This document shows, in pieces, positions 26,301 through 34,432 of a DNA stretch of 57,152 bases. The notes under the pieces are model-generated. The model was not told where the DNA came from. It saw only the letters and a list, made by a program, of their open reading frames with translations, and did not search any database. Source of the stretch: Flavobacteriales bacterium UBA7690 (GTDB lineage Bacteria; Bacteroidota; Bacteroidia; Flavobacteriales_F; PHOS-HE28); contig DLGQ01000023.1 of assembly GCA_002482775.1 (NCBI GenBank), forward strand, positions 26,849-84,000. Direction: 5' to 3'. A program made the translations under genes and the position numbers. The stretch's first letter is position 1. Each line of letters opens with the position of its first letter.

Positions 26301-26330
26301 AAGTGCGCCGGGTGCATCGTTACGAACCAT
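23310..26330 (-). CDS. Multi-PAS soluble histidine kinase (HisKA_2 type)
   Basis: A 1006-residue sensor kinase with no membrane segment. About six PAS domains are arrayed between residues 30 and 790; recurring PAS/PAC phrases include GVYRTTMDGRFLECNDA, DGVIVVKDRLIHYANPAA, DMIMAADPQGLISEYNPAA, DLIQSVDPDGRFEYVNNAW, MFWTVDPQIKLTSYNRGY and MIWTLDKDFRITSFN. The HisKA_2 dimerisation domain (about 800-870) has the phospho-His in EVHHRVKNNLQVI. The ATPase domain has ELISNAFKHAF (N box), DDGVGLPEG and GNLGLELV. It is cotranscribed with the LytTR regulator downstream. The signal is probably cytoplasmic, such as redox, gas or a small molecule. A near-consensus promoter element TAAGTTCG (26335-26342) lies 4 nt before the ATG. 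Confidence 0.95.
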   Translation of the reverse strand: MVRNDAPGALPKEEQDIARAYADLKQQYDQLVSRNLAGVYRTTMDGRFLECNDALARLLGYADRDELIQLQVGVAYASQAERDRFLEALLEKKQLINFELTLKHRNGRAVEVLENVFLDETGDGPSTIQGTLIDITAIRQAEIEQASLTASYRSLVEHMRDGVIVVKDRLIHYANPAAQELAGDALIGNPVEQLFVAKDRPALLELLKSGGSPLDPTPLLVSLAGKESREVNLFATQASFEGSSAMQLTIQDEQANQHLLRERLRVQMAEEVNQVLRQEIDEHRRTQDALRRSRRFARSLVDSSLDMIMAADPQGLISEYNPAAQIRFGYEPEEVMGTGTQKLYADPTEYARIQHELNTYGAFTGEIRNVTKDGEVFTSFLAASRMFDEDGQFIGAMGVSRDITRMKKDQEALRASEERYRDLFENATDLIQSVDPDGRFEYVNNAWKQALGYNDAEIKELTLEDVLHPAHLAAYRERHSRVMAGMEVERVSTVFRGKHGNEVHVEGTTNLRSVDGKPVATRSIFTDMTNVDAERAKVQQHEAKLRALFESSEHMFWTVDPQIKLTSYNRGYGDMIERLHGKRPEINVDPDKPRTFFAPEDYHRFWEEKYAQAFAGKAMRFETDRIDQHGQRVCNEIFLSPVFGMDGQVTEVFGVGHEITEQKVAEDLVRHQAARLKAIFENAANVMIWTLDKDFRITSFNEHFRSTTERRMGMKFQHGDDFVGVMRKRVRDGADENAVAKYKAARKGAPQQFEVELVSDTGRSIWVETFLNPIAGDKGVKEISCMAYGITDRKEAEFKLRQSLSEKEVLLKEVHHRVKNNLQVISSILSLQTAHVDGDERILELLRVSRDRIRSMSFIHESLYQNKDFSSIDMATYIDGLSRNLVMSYSLNGKVSLERNLQRAELVLDQAIPCGLILNELISNAFKHAFPNGRAGVVRIGLKLENEQVSISVVDDGVGLPEGFNTKNDGNLGLELVRTLVDQLDGKLQVKAGLGVAYLLTFERYR

Positions 26331-26372
26331 GCCACGAACTTACAGCAGCCGACGCGTGCTGGCCATGGACCA

Positions 26373-27902
26373 CTATGGCGCTATCTCTTCAGGGTGATAC
26401 GGTGCGGGGATCCTCTCCCCATCTATACGGACCTCTGCCCCATCCTTGAATTTGACGATGGTAATGGGGAGACCCTGCTCATTGTAATGAATGAAGTCAC
26501 CCTGTTCCTGGCCCATGCTGTAACGACCTTCTAGTTTAGTTTGCCCGTTGGGGTAGAACCATTTGTGTTTGCCATCGGGATCCCCGTTCACAAAAGACCC
26601 TATGAAGTTCTTGCGTCCATTGTCGTAGGTGTACACCCACGCGCCATCCTTCATTCCATCCTTGTAGGCCCCTTCTTCCTTATGATCGCCCACTTTGTAG
26701 TACCACTTCCCATCCTTAAGACCGTCGATGTAGTCACCTTGAACGATCACATTCCCTTCCTCATCGTATTCCACGGAAGCACCATCCTCTTTGCCTTTCC
26801 GGTAGAGTTCCTCCCGGTGTTTCTTGCCATCCTCGTAGAACCACTGCCAAGTCCCTTGGGCCAGTCCGTTCTGGTACTTGCCTTTCTGTTCCACGGCACC
26901 GTTACGGTGAAAGAAGCTCCAATCACCCTCTTTCTTTCCGCCCTTGTAGGTGCCTGCGGCGCGCTTCTCTCCGGTCACATAATATTCGGTCCATTCGCCC
27001 TCCAGCGCACCCACATCGTTCACCGATCCTTGGCTCATCAGTTGGTCGCCTGAGTAGATGCTCGCCGAAGCCGGTTCACCTTTCTCGTTGAATTCGCGGA
27101 AGAGCCCTTCCTTCTTCCCGCTGCGCGAATAGCTCCCCATGCTGGCCACCTTGCCGTTCGCGTGGTAGGTCTTCTTGATGTCGATCATCTGGGATCCGGC
27201 CGCCTTCTCATCTTTCACACCCCCATCGAACTTCACCAGGTCCTTCAAACCACCTTGAACATCGTACTCCTTGAAGAGGCCTTGTCGTTCACCATCAACG
27301 AAAGCGCCTTCCCATTTCACCTTTCCGTTGGGGTAGAACTCCTTCCATGGCCCTTGTTTCAAGCCCATCTCATCCAGCTTGTTGATATCCTCCCGCTTCC
27401 GAAGCAGACCTGCACCGTACTGTAGAAGCGCCACGATGCGGCCGTCCTGAGCATACTCGTAACCGCGCCCCTCCTCTTTGCCACCTTTGAAAGGGACTTC
27501 TTTATGTAATACCCCGTTGGCATGGTAGTATTTAGCCACGCCCTCACGCAGATCGTCCACGAAGGTTTCCTCCACCAGAACTACGCTCGCAGTATCGTAT
27601 TTGAGCGATGGGCCGTTCTTCTTGTTGCCCATGTAGGTGATCGAACTGGCCAACCTGCCCTTCTCATCGTAGAACTTCCAAACATCCTCCAGCAGCAGAT
27701 CATGCCGCCGACCTTCACTACGGAGTACACCGCTCTCATAGTAGTTCCGCCACTGACCTTCGGGTTTACCGTTGATCAACAACCCTTCACTGGCCACCCG
27801 CCCGTTGGGATGGTAATACCGATGCAACGAGTCGCTTGGCGTTTGTGCTTCGACCAACGCGCAGAACATCATCACCACAGCACAACTAAGACCTTTCAAC
27901 AT
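26373..27902 (-). CDS. YwqK-family (MORN-like repeat) exported protein
   Basis: A 509-residue protein of many short beta-hairpin repeats with the pattern Y-x-N/D-G-x3-G-x-Y/F-x-x-G-x2-x-G-x-W (for example YHPNGRVASEGLLINGKPEGQW, YKDGMKDGAWVYTYDNGRKN). The frame is open to 28043, but ATG 27902 begins a signal peptide (MLKGLSCAVVMMFCALVEAQ). Databases call the family toxin-antitoxin system YwqK antitoxin, but nothing here indicates a toxin partner, and a structural or binding role in the envelope is as likely. It is monocistronic. A promoter-like TACTTTTA lies in the AT-rich upstream region. Confidence 0.88.
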   Translation of the reverse strand: MLKGLSCAVVMMFCALVEAQTPSDSLHRYYHPNGRVASEGLLINGKPEGQWRNYYESGVLRSEGRRHDLLLEDVWKFYDEKGRLASSITYMGNKKNGPSLKYDTASVVLVEETFVDDLREGVAKYYHANGVLHKEVPFKGGKEEGRGYEYAQDGRIVALLQYGAGLLRKREDINKLDEMGLKQGPWKEFYPNGKVKWEGAFVDGERQGLFKEYDVQGGLKDLVKFDGGVKDEKAAGSQMIDIKKTYHANGKVASMGSYSRSGKKEGLFREFNEKGEPASASIYSGDQLMSQGSVNDVGALEGEWTEYYVTGEKRAAGTYKGGKKEGDWSFFHRNGAVEQKGKYQNGLAQGTWQWFYEDGKKHREELYRKGKEDGASVEYDEEGNVIVQGDYIDGLKDGKWYYKVGDHKEEGAYKDGMKDGAWVYTYDNGRKNFIGSFVNGDPDGKHKWFYPNGQTKLEGRYSMGQEQGDFIHYNEQGLPITIVKFKDGAEVRIDGERIPAPYHPEEIAP

Positions 27903-28085
27903 GCTTTCTTGTATTCGGTTCTTACCTTTTAAAAGTATGATGATATAGTATGGTCTGTTCGATCTGTTGATGATCGGGTCCGTAAGAGCTTGCACGGATC
28001 GGTTATCAAAATTAGCACACGGTGGATGAACGATCCTCGCCAACGTGTTGGATCGGATAGTGGTGTGTTCCTAGGCATTGTCATG

Positions 28086-28109
28086 AGCTATCAACGATCG
28101 TTGATAGCT
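28086..28109. promoter_or_regulatory. 24-bp perfect palindrome, possible operator
   Basis: Each half is AGCTATCAACGA read towards the centre. There is no T-run next to it, so it is not a typical terminator. It lies about 245 bp upstream of rpiB and 185 bp upstream of the YwqK start, which fits an operator or a DNA-binding protein site. Confidence 0.5.
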
Positions 28110-28328
28110 TGAACGCATATGGAGTGTTGAAAAGAACAAGGCGGAACTTGGCCTGCTGATCGTGTGTTGCAGGTGCAGATCGATCGACAACCCGGTTTGG
28201 TGGTGTGGTGTTTCTTGTTAAGCAGAAAGGGTGCGATCCCTCGGTGAGAATGTTACCGCTGGATATCCACAGTTTTAACAGCGATCCCACGATCCGATCG
28301 TCAGATCCCCTGGAAGTGGGGTGCGCGA

Positions 28329-28336
28329 TATCTTTG
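28329..28336 (+). promoter_or_regulatory. Bacteroidota -7 element TATCTTTG (rpiB)
   Basis: A perfect TAnnTTTG match, 19 nt before the rpiB ATG. Confidence 0.7.
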
Positions 28337-28355
28337 TGAACAAGCCATAACGACC

Positions 28356-28790
28356 ATGCACATCCTAATCGGCAGCGATCATGCGGGCCTCGAGTTGAAG
28401 CATTACTTGAAGGATCACCTGAAAGCTGCGGGCATCTTGGTCACTGACAAAGGAACCCATGTGAAGGATAGTGTTGACTATCCGGACTTCGCCCATGCCG
28501 TGGCAGCTGGTGTACTGGCCGAAGAAGGTGCGTTGGGTATCGTGATCTGCGGGAGTGGTAATGGTGTGAACATCAGTGCGAACCGGCATCGTGGCATTCG
28601 CTCCGCACTGGCATGGACACCGGAGATAGCTGCGCTCGCACGCCAGCACAACAACGCGAACGTATTGGCTCTTCCGGCACGCTTCATCACGCACGAAGAG
28701 GCTGTTTCGATCGTGGATGCTTTCCTTGGAACAACATTCGAAGGGGGTCGCCACCAACGTCGTGTGGAGAAGATCGAACTCAAGGACTGA
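28356..28790 (+). CDS. rpiB: Ribose 5-phosphate isomerase B
   Basis: A 144-residue RpiB/LacA-LacB family isomerase that interconverts ribose 5-phosphate and ribulose 5-phosphate in the pentose phosphate pathway. Motifs seen are IGSDHAGLELKHYL, DYPDFAHAVA, IVICGSGNGVNISANRHRGIRSAL with the catalytic Cys, and ARQHNNANVLALPARF. It begins a two-gene unit; the M28 peptidase ATG lies 2 bp after its stop. Confidence 0.97.
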   Translation: MHILIGSDHAGLELKHYLKDHLKAAGILVTDKGTHVKDSVDYPDFAHAVAAGVLAEEGALGIVICGSGNGVNISANRHRGIRSALAWTPEIAALARQHNNANVLALPARFITHEEAVSIVDAFLGTTFEGGRHQRRVEKIELKD

Positions 28791-28792
28791 TC

Positions 28793-30310
28793 ATGAGGTT
28801 GCGCTACCTGTTCATCGCGGTCACTTGGTTGTGTGCTTCCCTAGGCCTTAGGGCCCAAGTGGATAGCTTGGCCCTGAACTATGCGGGCACCATCACCATT
28901 GATGAATTAAGGGAGCACCTGACCAAACTGGCCAGCGACGAGTTCCTTGGCCGGGATACGGGCAAAGAGGGCCAGAAATTGGCGGCGGCCTACTTGAAGG
29001 AGCAATTCGTCAAAGCCGGCATTCCAGCTGTTCCAGCACCTGACCCAGCCTCGATCCGCGAAGGCTATTACCAGCCGTTCGATGTGGTGGAAGTACGTTC
29101 CGGCACCATTTCGATCGTGAAAAATGCTCGCACCTACGCATACGGAAAGGAGCTGTTGTATTTCCAAGAGGTGCTGAAGGCCGGTCTTGGGGTGAAAGAA
29201 CTCACCTACGTCGGGGATCTTACCAAGGCACCGAAAGTTTCTTTGAGGGACAAAGTGGTACTAATGGATGCCAGGAACTTGGGCAGCGGTCAGGCGGCTC
29301 TTGGCACCTTGCGCACCCGCGTTGAACTTCTCCGGGCGGCAGGTGCCTCGCTCGTGATCGTGAATATGCCCGCGCTGGCTGATCTGATAGCCACCACGCA
29401 CCTGAGCGATACGCATATGCGTCTGGCCGACAGCGGTGTGAAAGAGACCAGAAAAGAACCACCGACCCAGATGATCTTGGTGGATGAGTCCTCCATGGAC
29501 CAGCTACTGGGGACGACCACGATGGCCAAGCTGCGGCGCAAGAAGAAAGCACGCACCGTAGCCTGTGCCTTTGAATTGGAAGTGAAGCAGGGGGAGCAGC
29601 GCCTTACCGCAGAGAACGTGCTCGCGTACATCGAAGGGACGGACAAGAAGGACGAGATCGTGGTGCTGACCGCACATTACGACCACATCGGGGTGCAGGA
29701 TGGAGTGGTGTACAATGGTGCCGATGATGATGGTACCGGGACCGTGGCGATGATCGAGATGGCAGAAGCGTTCATGCTGGCCAAACGTGCTGGACATGGG
29801 CCGCGCCGTAGTGTTCTGGTGATGCCCGTGAGCGGCGAGGAAAAAGGACTCCTAGGTTCGAGGTACTACAGCGAACACCCGGTCTTCCCCTTGGCGAATA
29901 CCGTGGCAGACCTCAACATCGACATGATCGGTCGCCGCGACAGCGCCCACGCCACCTCCCCCCCCTACATCTATGTGATCGGGAGCGATCGACTAAGCAC
30001 CGGGCTGCATCAAGCCAACGAATTGGCCAATAGCCTATACACCAAGCTGGACTTGGACTACACCTACAATGCAGAGAGCGACCCCAACCGGTTCTACTAC
30101 CGGAGCGACCATTACAACTTCGCTCGGAAAGGGGTGCCCAGCGTGTTCTACTTCAGCGGGGTACACGAGGATTACCACCAACCGGGTGATGATGTGGAGA
30201 AGATCGACTTCGACCTGCTTCACCAACGCACGCTGCTAGCCTTCCACACGGCATGGATCTTGGCCAACCAGGAGGAACGGATCGTAGTGGATAAGCTCAT
30301 CAAGCCCTGA
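28793..30310 (+). CDS. M28 family metallopeptidase, secreted (second copy)
   Basis: A 505-residue exported zinc peptidase. ATG 28793 starts MRLRYLFIAVTWLCASLGLRAQ, a signal peptide. A PA-like insert lies at about 110-260. The catalytic motifs are TAHYDHIG (His), NGADDDGTG (Asp), VSGEEKGLLGS (Glu pair), LNIDMIGRRD (Asp) and a C-terminal His in FSGVHEDYHQPGDD. It resembles Bacteroidota aminopeptidases of the M28 family and is distinct in sequence from the enzyme at 15790-17241. It is cotranscribed with rpiB and convergent with the TlpA-like gene. Confidence 0.92.
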   Translation: MRLRYLFIAVTWLCASLGLRAQVDSLALNYAGTITIDELREHLTKLASDEFLGRDTGKEGQKLAAAYLKEQFVKAGIPAVPAPDPASIREGYYQPFDVVEVRSGTISIVKNARTYAYGKELLYFQEVLKAGLGVKELTYVGDLTKAPKVSLRDKVVLMDARNLGSGQAALGTLRTRVELLRAAGASLVIVNMPALADLIATTHLSDTHMRLADSGVKETRKEPPTQMILVDESSMDQLLGTTTMAKLRRKKKARTVACAFELEVKQGEQRLTAENVLAYIEGTDKKDEIVVLTAHYDHIGVQDGVVYNGADDDGTGTVAMIEMAEAFMLAKRAGHGPRRSVLVMPVSGEEKGLLGSRYYSEHPVFPLANTVADLNIDMIGRRDSAHATSPPYIYVIGSDRLSTGLHQANELANSLYTKLDLDYTYNAESDPNRFYYRSDHYNFARKGVPSVFYFSGVHEDYHQPGDDVEKIDFDLLHQRTLLAFHTAWILANQEERIVVDKLIKP

Positions 30311-30311
30311 A

Positions 30312-31586
30312 TCAGGCGGCTTTCTTGGTCTTGGGCTTGACCTCGGGTTCGGCGAGCAATTGTTCCACGAACAGGTGGAGGTTGCGGCGATAGTTCTCGT
30401 AGTGAGCTCCTGTCCCTGGTCCGTAGAACCCAGTGCGGATACGCCGCACCACACCGTTCCTATCCACGAAGATGCATGTGGGGTAGCTCATCACGTGGTC
30501 CAAGAACGGCAGCTTCTCCGCAGCCTTTTCTTTGGATGCAAGCCCACCGTAAACGATCGGATAATCAACGCCCAAGGTCTTTTTGAAACGCTTCAGACCA
30601 GCAATGGCCTTTTCGGGTTCGGGATACTTCTCGAAAGCCACCGCGATAACGTCCAATCCCTTGTCGGCGTAAGCTTCGTACATCTCGTTCAGCAAACGGG
30701 TCTCGTCAACACAGTTCGGGCACCAGCTACCCATGATCTGTACCATCAACACCTTCCCTTTGTAGCGAGCGTCACTGGACGAGATCGTACGTCCATCAAG
30801 GTCCGGAAAGCGGAAATCCACCATCTCATACCCCTCTTTGAGGAAGGTGAGCGAATCGGGGTTCCGGAGGCGGTAGTCGGCATTGCGGTAGGCCACCCAC
30901 GGCTCTTCCCAATGTGTACCGCTCCAGTAGCGGCCAACAAGACTGTCCCCATGCAAAGCTGCTGCGAACAGAAAGGCATGCGACCCATCGAAGCAAGACA
31001 GTTTCAATGAATCGTTGAGCACGGCTCCCTCCAAGAACCGATAGTCGCCGGTCTCGGTAACGAACGTCCCGGTAACGCGCCCTCCTTCCTGCTGTTCGAA
31101 CAGGCCGATGGCATTGTAGAAGTCGGAGGTGCCTTTACTGAAGTGCACTTCCCAAGCCCCTTTCACGTCCGCCTTGTAGTTGGGGGCACCTGCGAAGCGA
31201 TCGGCTTTACCAGCCTTTGCCGTAAAGGCGATACGGTAGTCAGGGCCTTTGAGGTGGTTGTGCCAGTAGCCCTCGATCACACTGTCGTTCAGCACGATCC
31301 CCCTGAACTCAGAGTCGAACAAGGGCATGCGCATCACGAAGGTGTCCGCTTTCAGGGCGATATCGTGTACCACGATATCCTCACTCGCATTGTGGATATG
31401 GGCAGTCCAGGTGGAACTATCGTTATGCTGCAGATCGAATTGGAACGGGAGCGAATGCCCGTTCAGGTCCATCTCCATCCTCCACGCACCCGGGCGCGGA
31501 ACGGGGGCTTCTTTCTTCTGCACGCCGCAGCCAGCAAGGCCTAGCAGCAATGCGAACGAAGCAGGAAGGGACCAACGGTTAAGCAT
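30312..31586 (-). CDS. TlpA-like thioredoxin-fold lipoprotein
   Basis: A 424-residue envelope protein. ATG 31586 (MLNRWSLPASFALLLGLAGC) begins a lipoprotein signal with lipobox LAGC (Cys about residue 20). The middle (about 30-260) is a beta-rich domain of the kind found before Bacteroidota TlpA domains. The C-terminal thioredoxin domain (about 265-410) has the redox motif WCPNC in MGSWCPNCVDETRLL and the cis-Pro region MSYPTCIFVDR. It likely reduces or isomerises disulfides at the cell envelope. A promoter-like TATATTCG (minus strand, 31595-31602) lies just upstream. Confidence 0.9.
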   Translation of the reverse strand: MLNRWSLPASFALLLGLAGCGVQKKEAPVPRPGAWRMEMDLNGHSLPFQFDLQHNDSSTWTAHIHNASEDIVVHDIALKADTFVMRMPLFDSEFRGIVLNDSVIEGYWHNHLKGPDYRIAFTAKAGKADRFAGAPNYKADVKGAWEVHFSKGTSDFYNAIGLFEQQEGGRVTGTFVTETGDYRFLEGAVLNDSLKLSCFDGSHAFLFAAALHGDSLVGRYWSGTHWEEPWVAYRNADYRLRNPDSLTFLKEGYEMVDFRFPDLDGRTISSSDARYKGKVLMVQIMGSWCPNCVDETRLLNEMYEAYADKGLDVIAVAFEKYPEPEKAIAGLKRFKKTLGVDYPIVYGGLASKEKAAEKLPFLDHVMSYPTCIFVDRNGVVRRIRTGFYGPGTGAHYENYRRNLHLFVEQLLAEPEVKPKTKKAA

Positions 31587-31672
31587 AAGGGGCGCGAATA
31601 TATCCGGCCATTCCTTATTAGCTGGATCGGAATCCATGCAGCCTTGTGATCCGAAGGACGTCTATGGAGTTC

Positions 31673-33232
31673 CTAGAGATCGAATTTGATCCCTTGTGCG
31701 AGCGGGAGCTTAGCGCCGTAATTGATCGTGTTGGTCTGGCGTCGCATGTACGCTTTCCATGCATCGCTTCCGCTCTCACGACCTCCTCCGGTCTCTTTCT
31801 CACCCCCGAAAGCTCCGCCGATCTCGGCGCCGCTGGTACCGATGTTCACATTGGCGATACCGCAATCACTGCCGGCAGCGCCCAGGAAGCGCTCTGCCTC
31901 GCGCAGATCAAGGGTCATTATGGAGCTGCTCAAGCCTTGCTTCACTCCGTTCTGGATGGCGATGGCCTCATCCACATCACCACTGTAACGGAGCAGATAG
32001 AGGATCGGCGCAAAAGTCTCTTCCTGTACGATCTCCAGGTCAGGAGTAGCCTCAACAATGGCCGGCTTCACATAGCACCCACTTTCAAAGCCCGGGCCGG
32101 TCATCACACCACCGGGTACGAGGAGGGTTGCACCTTGGGCTTCAGCAGCCGACAAAGCCTTGGTGTATAGATCCACGGCATGGGTATCGATGAGTGGCCC
32201 AACATGGTTCTTCTCGTCCAGGGGATCGCCGATGCGGAGTTGTCCATAGGCTTTCACCAGCTTCTGTTTGAAGGCATCATAGACCGCGTCGTGGATGATC
32301 AGTCTGCGGGTCGAAGTGCAGCGCTGGCCAGCTGTGCCGACCGCGCCGAAAACACATCCGATCAGAGACATGTCCAGATCGGCTTTGTCGCTGATTATGA
32401 TCGCGTTGTTACCTCCTAGTTCAAGGAGGGCACGGCCCAGCCGCTGGCCAAGAGCGGCACCGACAGCCTTGCCCATGCGCGTGCTGCCCGTGGCGCTCAC
32501 CATGGGCACACGATGGTCCGAGCTCATCCACTCCCCTACTTCACGTCCGCCATTGATCAGCACGGATACACCCTCGGGAACGCCATTGCGTTTGAACACC
32601 TCTGCGGTGATGTGTTGGCATGCGATGCTGCAGAGCGGTGTCTTCTCACTCGGCTTCCACAAACAAACGTCGCCACAGATCCAGGCCAGTGCCGTATTCC
32701 AGCTCCAAACAGCCACCGGGAAGTTGAAGGCGGTGATGATACCGACCAAGCCAAGGGGATGCCACTGCTCGTACATGCGGTGTTCGGGGCGCTCGCTATG
32801 CATGGTCAAACCGTGCAATTGGCGCGAAAGGCCTACGGCGAAATCACAGATGTCGATCATCTCCTGCACCTCTCCCAGACCTTCTTGGTAGCTCTTGCCC
32901 ATTTCGTAGCTCACCAGCTTCCCCAGATCGGCTTTATAGCGACGGAGCTCCTCCCCGAGCTGGCGCACCACTTCACCGCGTTTAGGAGCTGGCCATGTGC
33001 GCCATTCCAAGTACCCCTTTTGTGCTCTAGCCAGAGCAAGGTCATACTCGTTGCGCGAAGCTCCACGTACACTGCCGATGAGGGCTCCATCAACCGGGCT
33101 GAAGCTCTTCAGGAGCTCGCCTTCACCCGGCAACCAGGAGGTGCCCGTGGAAACACCACTGTTCATTTCCTTCACGCCGATCTTCTTCAGGATATCGGCT
33201 ATTTTATTCTCGGCGGCCAGTGTGGTGTTCAT
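31673..33232 (-). CDS. ALDH7-type aldehyde dehydrogenase (aminoadipate-semialdehyde dehydrogenase-like)
   Basis: A 519-residue NAD(P)+-dependent aldehyde dehydrogenase. The catalytic Glu is in LLELGGNNA and the nucleophile Cys in AGQRCTSTRR. NAD-binding and oligomerisation phrases include ITAFNFPVAVWSWN, WKPSEKTPL and the C-terminal FGGEKETGGGRESGSDAWK. The overall sequence resembles the antiquitin (ALDH7A1)/AmaB group, which oxidises aminoadipate semialdehyde in lysine catabolism; the exact substrate is not provable here. ATG 33232 is set by the promoter element TACCTTTG (33250-33257), 17 nt upstream. It is monocistronic. Confidence 0.93.
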   Translation of the reverse strand: MNTTLAAENKIADILKKIGVKEMNSGVSTGTSWLPGEGELLKSFSPVDGALIGSVRGASRNEYDLALARAQKGYLEWRTWPAPKRGEVVRQLGEELRRYKADLGKLVSYEMGKSYQEGLGEVQEMIDICDFAVGLSRQLHGLTMHSERPEHRMYEQWHPLGLVGIITAFNFPVAVWSWNTALAWICGDVCLWKPSEKTPLCSIACQHITAEVFKRNGVPEGVSVLINGGREVGEWMSSDHRVPMVSATGSTRMGKAVGAALGQRLGRALLELGGNNAIIISDKADLDMSLIGCVFGAVGTAGQRCTSTRRLIIHDAVYDAFKQKLVKAYGQLRIGDPLDEKNHVGPLIDTHAVDLYTKALSAAEAQGATLLVPGGVMTGPGFESGCYVKPAIVEATPDLEIVQEETFAPILYLLRYSGDVDEAIAIQNGVKQGLSSSIMTLDLREAERFLGAAGSDCGIANVNIGTSGAEIGGAFGGEKETGGGRESGSDAWKAYMRRQTNTINYGAKLPLAQGIKFDL

Positions 33233-33249
33233 TGTATTGGAATGGGTCG

Positions 33250-33257
33250 CAAAGGTA
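33250..33257 (-). promoter_or_regulatory. Bacteroidota -7 element TACCTTTG (aldehyde dehydrogenase)
   Basis: A perfect TAnnTTTG match, 17 nt before the ATG. Confidence 0.7.
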
Positions 33258-33448
33258 GTCTTGGCTCCCCAGTGATCAGAACGTAGGGAGCGTAAGGCTC
33301 CGGAATAAGCCGAGACGACATAATGATCTGATTTACAACGGATTACACAAACACCACACAACCCACCCTAATGCACTATCGGCAACGCGGAGTATTGGAC
33401 CACCATCCAGAGGGCTCGGAGCGCTCTACGAGAGAATTTGGGGCCTTG

Positions 33449-34357
33449 TCAGGCCTTCGCCTTCCTGGCGACATATAGCGAGCTGGAGGTTGGGCCACCG
33501 CTGAGCATGCTAGCAAGGTTGGACCATGCACCGACCATCAAACCCTTGATCAAGGCGACCGGTCGGGAAGCTCCGCTATAGCCTTCACTTAAGATGGCGA
33601 TGTAGAAGGCATCCATCCACATGCGCTTCGTGGCTACCAGAAGGAACCCATGCTCGCGAAGCAGCGCTTGGATATCCGTCTGCCTGAAGTGGTAGAAATG
33701 CCTTGGAACGTCCCAAGCAGCCCAGAAGGTTCCGTAGTGCTTCGCATCCCAAGAGCCGCGGTCTGGTACTGCGATCAGCAGTGTACCATCGGAAGCGAGT
33801 TGAGTGAAGATCTTTTTCAGCGTAGCCCGAAGATCGGGCACATGTTCGAGAACGTGCCAAAGGGTGATCACTTGGAATTGCTCGTAGCCTGGTATCTGGT
33901 CGGTATTTGCTACGACCTGGATCCCATGATTTGCGATAGCCTGCTCTCGAGCTGTTTGATTCGGTTCCACGCCATCGACAAGGTATCCTCGGCTCATCAG
34001 GTAGGCGAGGAATTCACCGGTGCCGCAGCCCACATCAAGTACTCTTCCTTTGGGTTGAACGCTGCGTATGATTTTGTGTTTGTTCCGCACTCCCCAGCGC
34101 CGAGCTAGTTTGTAGAGACGGGACACAATAGTCTTAGAGGTGCTAGAGTGAGAGTAATAGTTGTCACTCTGGTAGTAGCTGCCCACCGTTCGTTGGTCAG
34201 GCCGTGGGTTAGTGAAACGAAACCCACAAGTGGTGCAGTCGATCACCGCAAAGGGTTCTCCGGAAATAGAATGGTCGGTTAGTGTATTCCACAGGTGGAA
34301 GCTGGAGGAAGCACACTTGGGGCATTCCTGAAGGGTTTCGAGGCTAGTATGTTCCAC
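33449..34357 (-). CDS. Class I SAM-dependent methyltransferase with N-terminal Cys motif
   Basis: A 302-residue protein. The N-terminal CPKC and CTTCGF pairs look like a small zinc ribbon (about residues 12-45) and lead into TNPRP. The SAM-binding motif I is VLDVGCGTGEFLAYL (about 105-120), with ITLWHVLEHVPDL further on. This group often acts on surface-polysaccharide or lipid substrates; the real target is unknown. It starts with GTG at 34357, which lies inside a parS-like site (34350-34365), and follows mnmG by about 75 bp on the same strand, likely as one transcript. A later start would cut the Cys motif. Confidence 0.85.
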   Translation of the reverse strand: MEHTSLETLQECPKCASSSFHLWNTLTDHSISGEPFAVIDCTTCGFRFTNPRPDQRTVGSYYQSDNYYSHSSTSKTIVSRLYKLARRWGVRNKHKIIRSVQPKGRVLDVGCGTGEFLAYLMSRGYLVDGVEPNQTAREQAIANHGIQVVANTDQIPGYEQFQVITLWHVLEHVPDLRATLKKIFTQLASDGTLLIAVPDRGSWDAKHYGTFWAAWDVPRHFYHFRQTDIQALLREHGFLLVATKRMWMDAFYIAILSEGYSGASRPVALIKGLMVGAWSNLASMLSGGPTSSSLYVARKAKA

Positions 34358-34368
34358 GTGGAACGATC
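34350..34368 (+). promoter_or_regulatory. parS-like site 1, overlapping the methyltransferase start
   Basis: TGTTCCACGTGGAACG followed by ATC. It differs from the known Bacillus-type parS consensus (TGTTTCACGTGAAACA) at the symmetric pair of positions 5 and 12 and at the last base. It covers the GTG start of the methyltransferase gene. Confidence 0.7.
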
Positions 34369-34432
34369 GGGTATAGATGAGTGTTGCGCGGCTCTTGTCG
34401 CTGGCTTGTGTGCTTAGGATATTCTGTGGAGT

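Larger units (their letters stand above)
27903..28355. other. 450-bp intergenic region with an AT-rich block and a palindrome
   Basis: This is the longest stretch without a gene. It holds the divergent upstream regions of the YwqK gene and rpiB. Around 27920-27960 it is AT-rich compared with the rest of the window. It contains a 24-bp perfect palindrome (28086-28109) and the rpiB promoter element. Short open frames on the minus strand (about 28081-28290) show no coding features. Confidence 0.6.

Noticed and set aside
28261..28275. DnaA-box-like ATATCCACA
   Set aside because: A single copy with one mismatch and no cluster; not evidence of an origin on its own.
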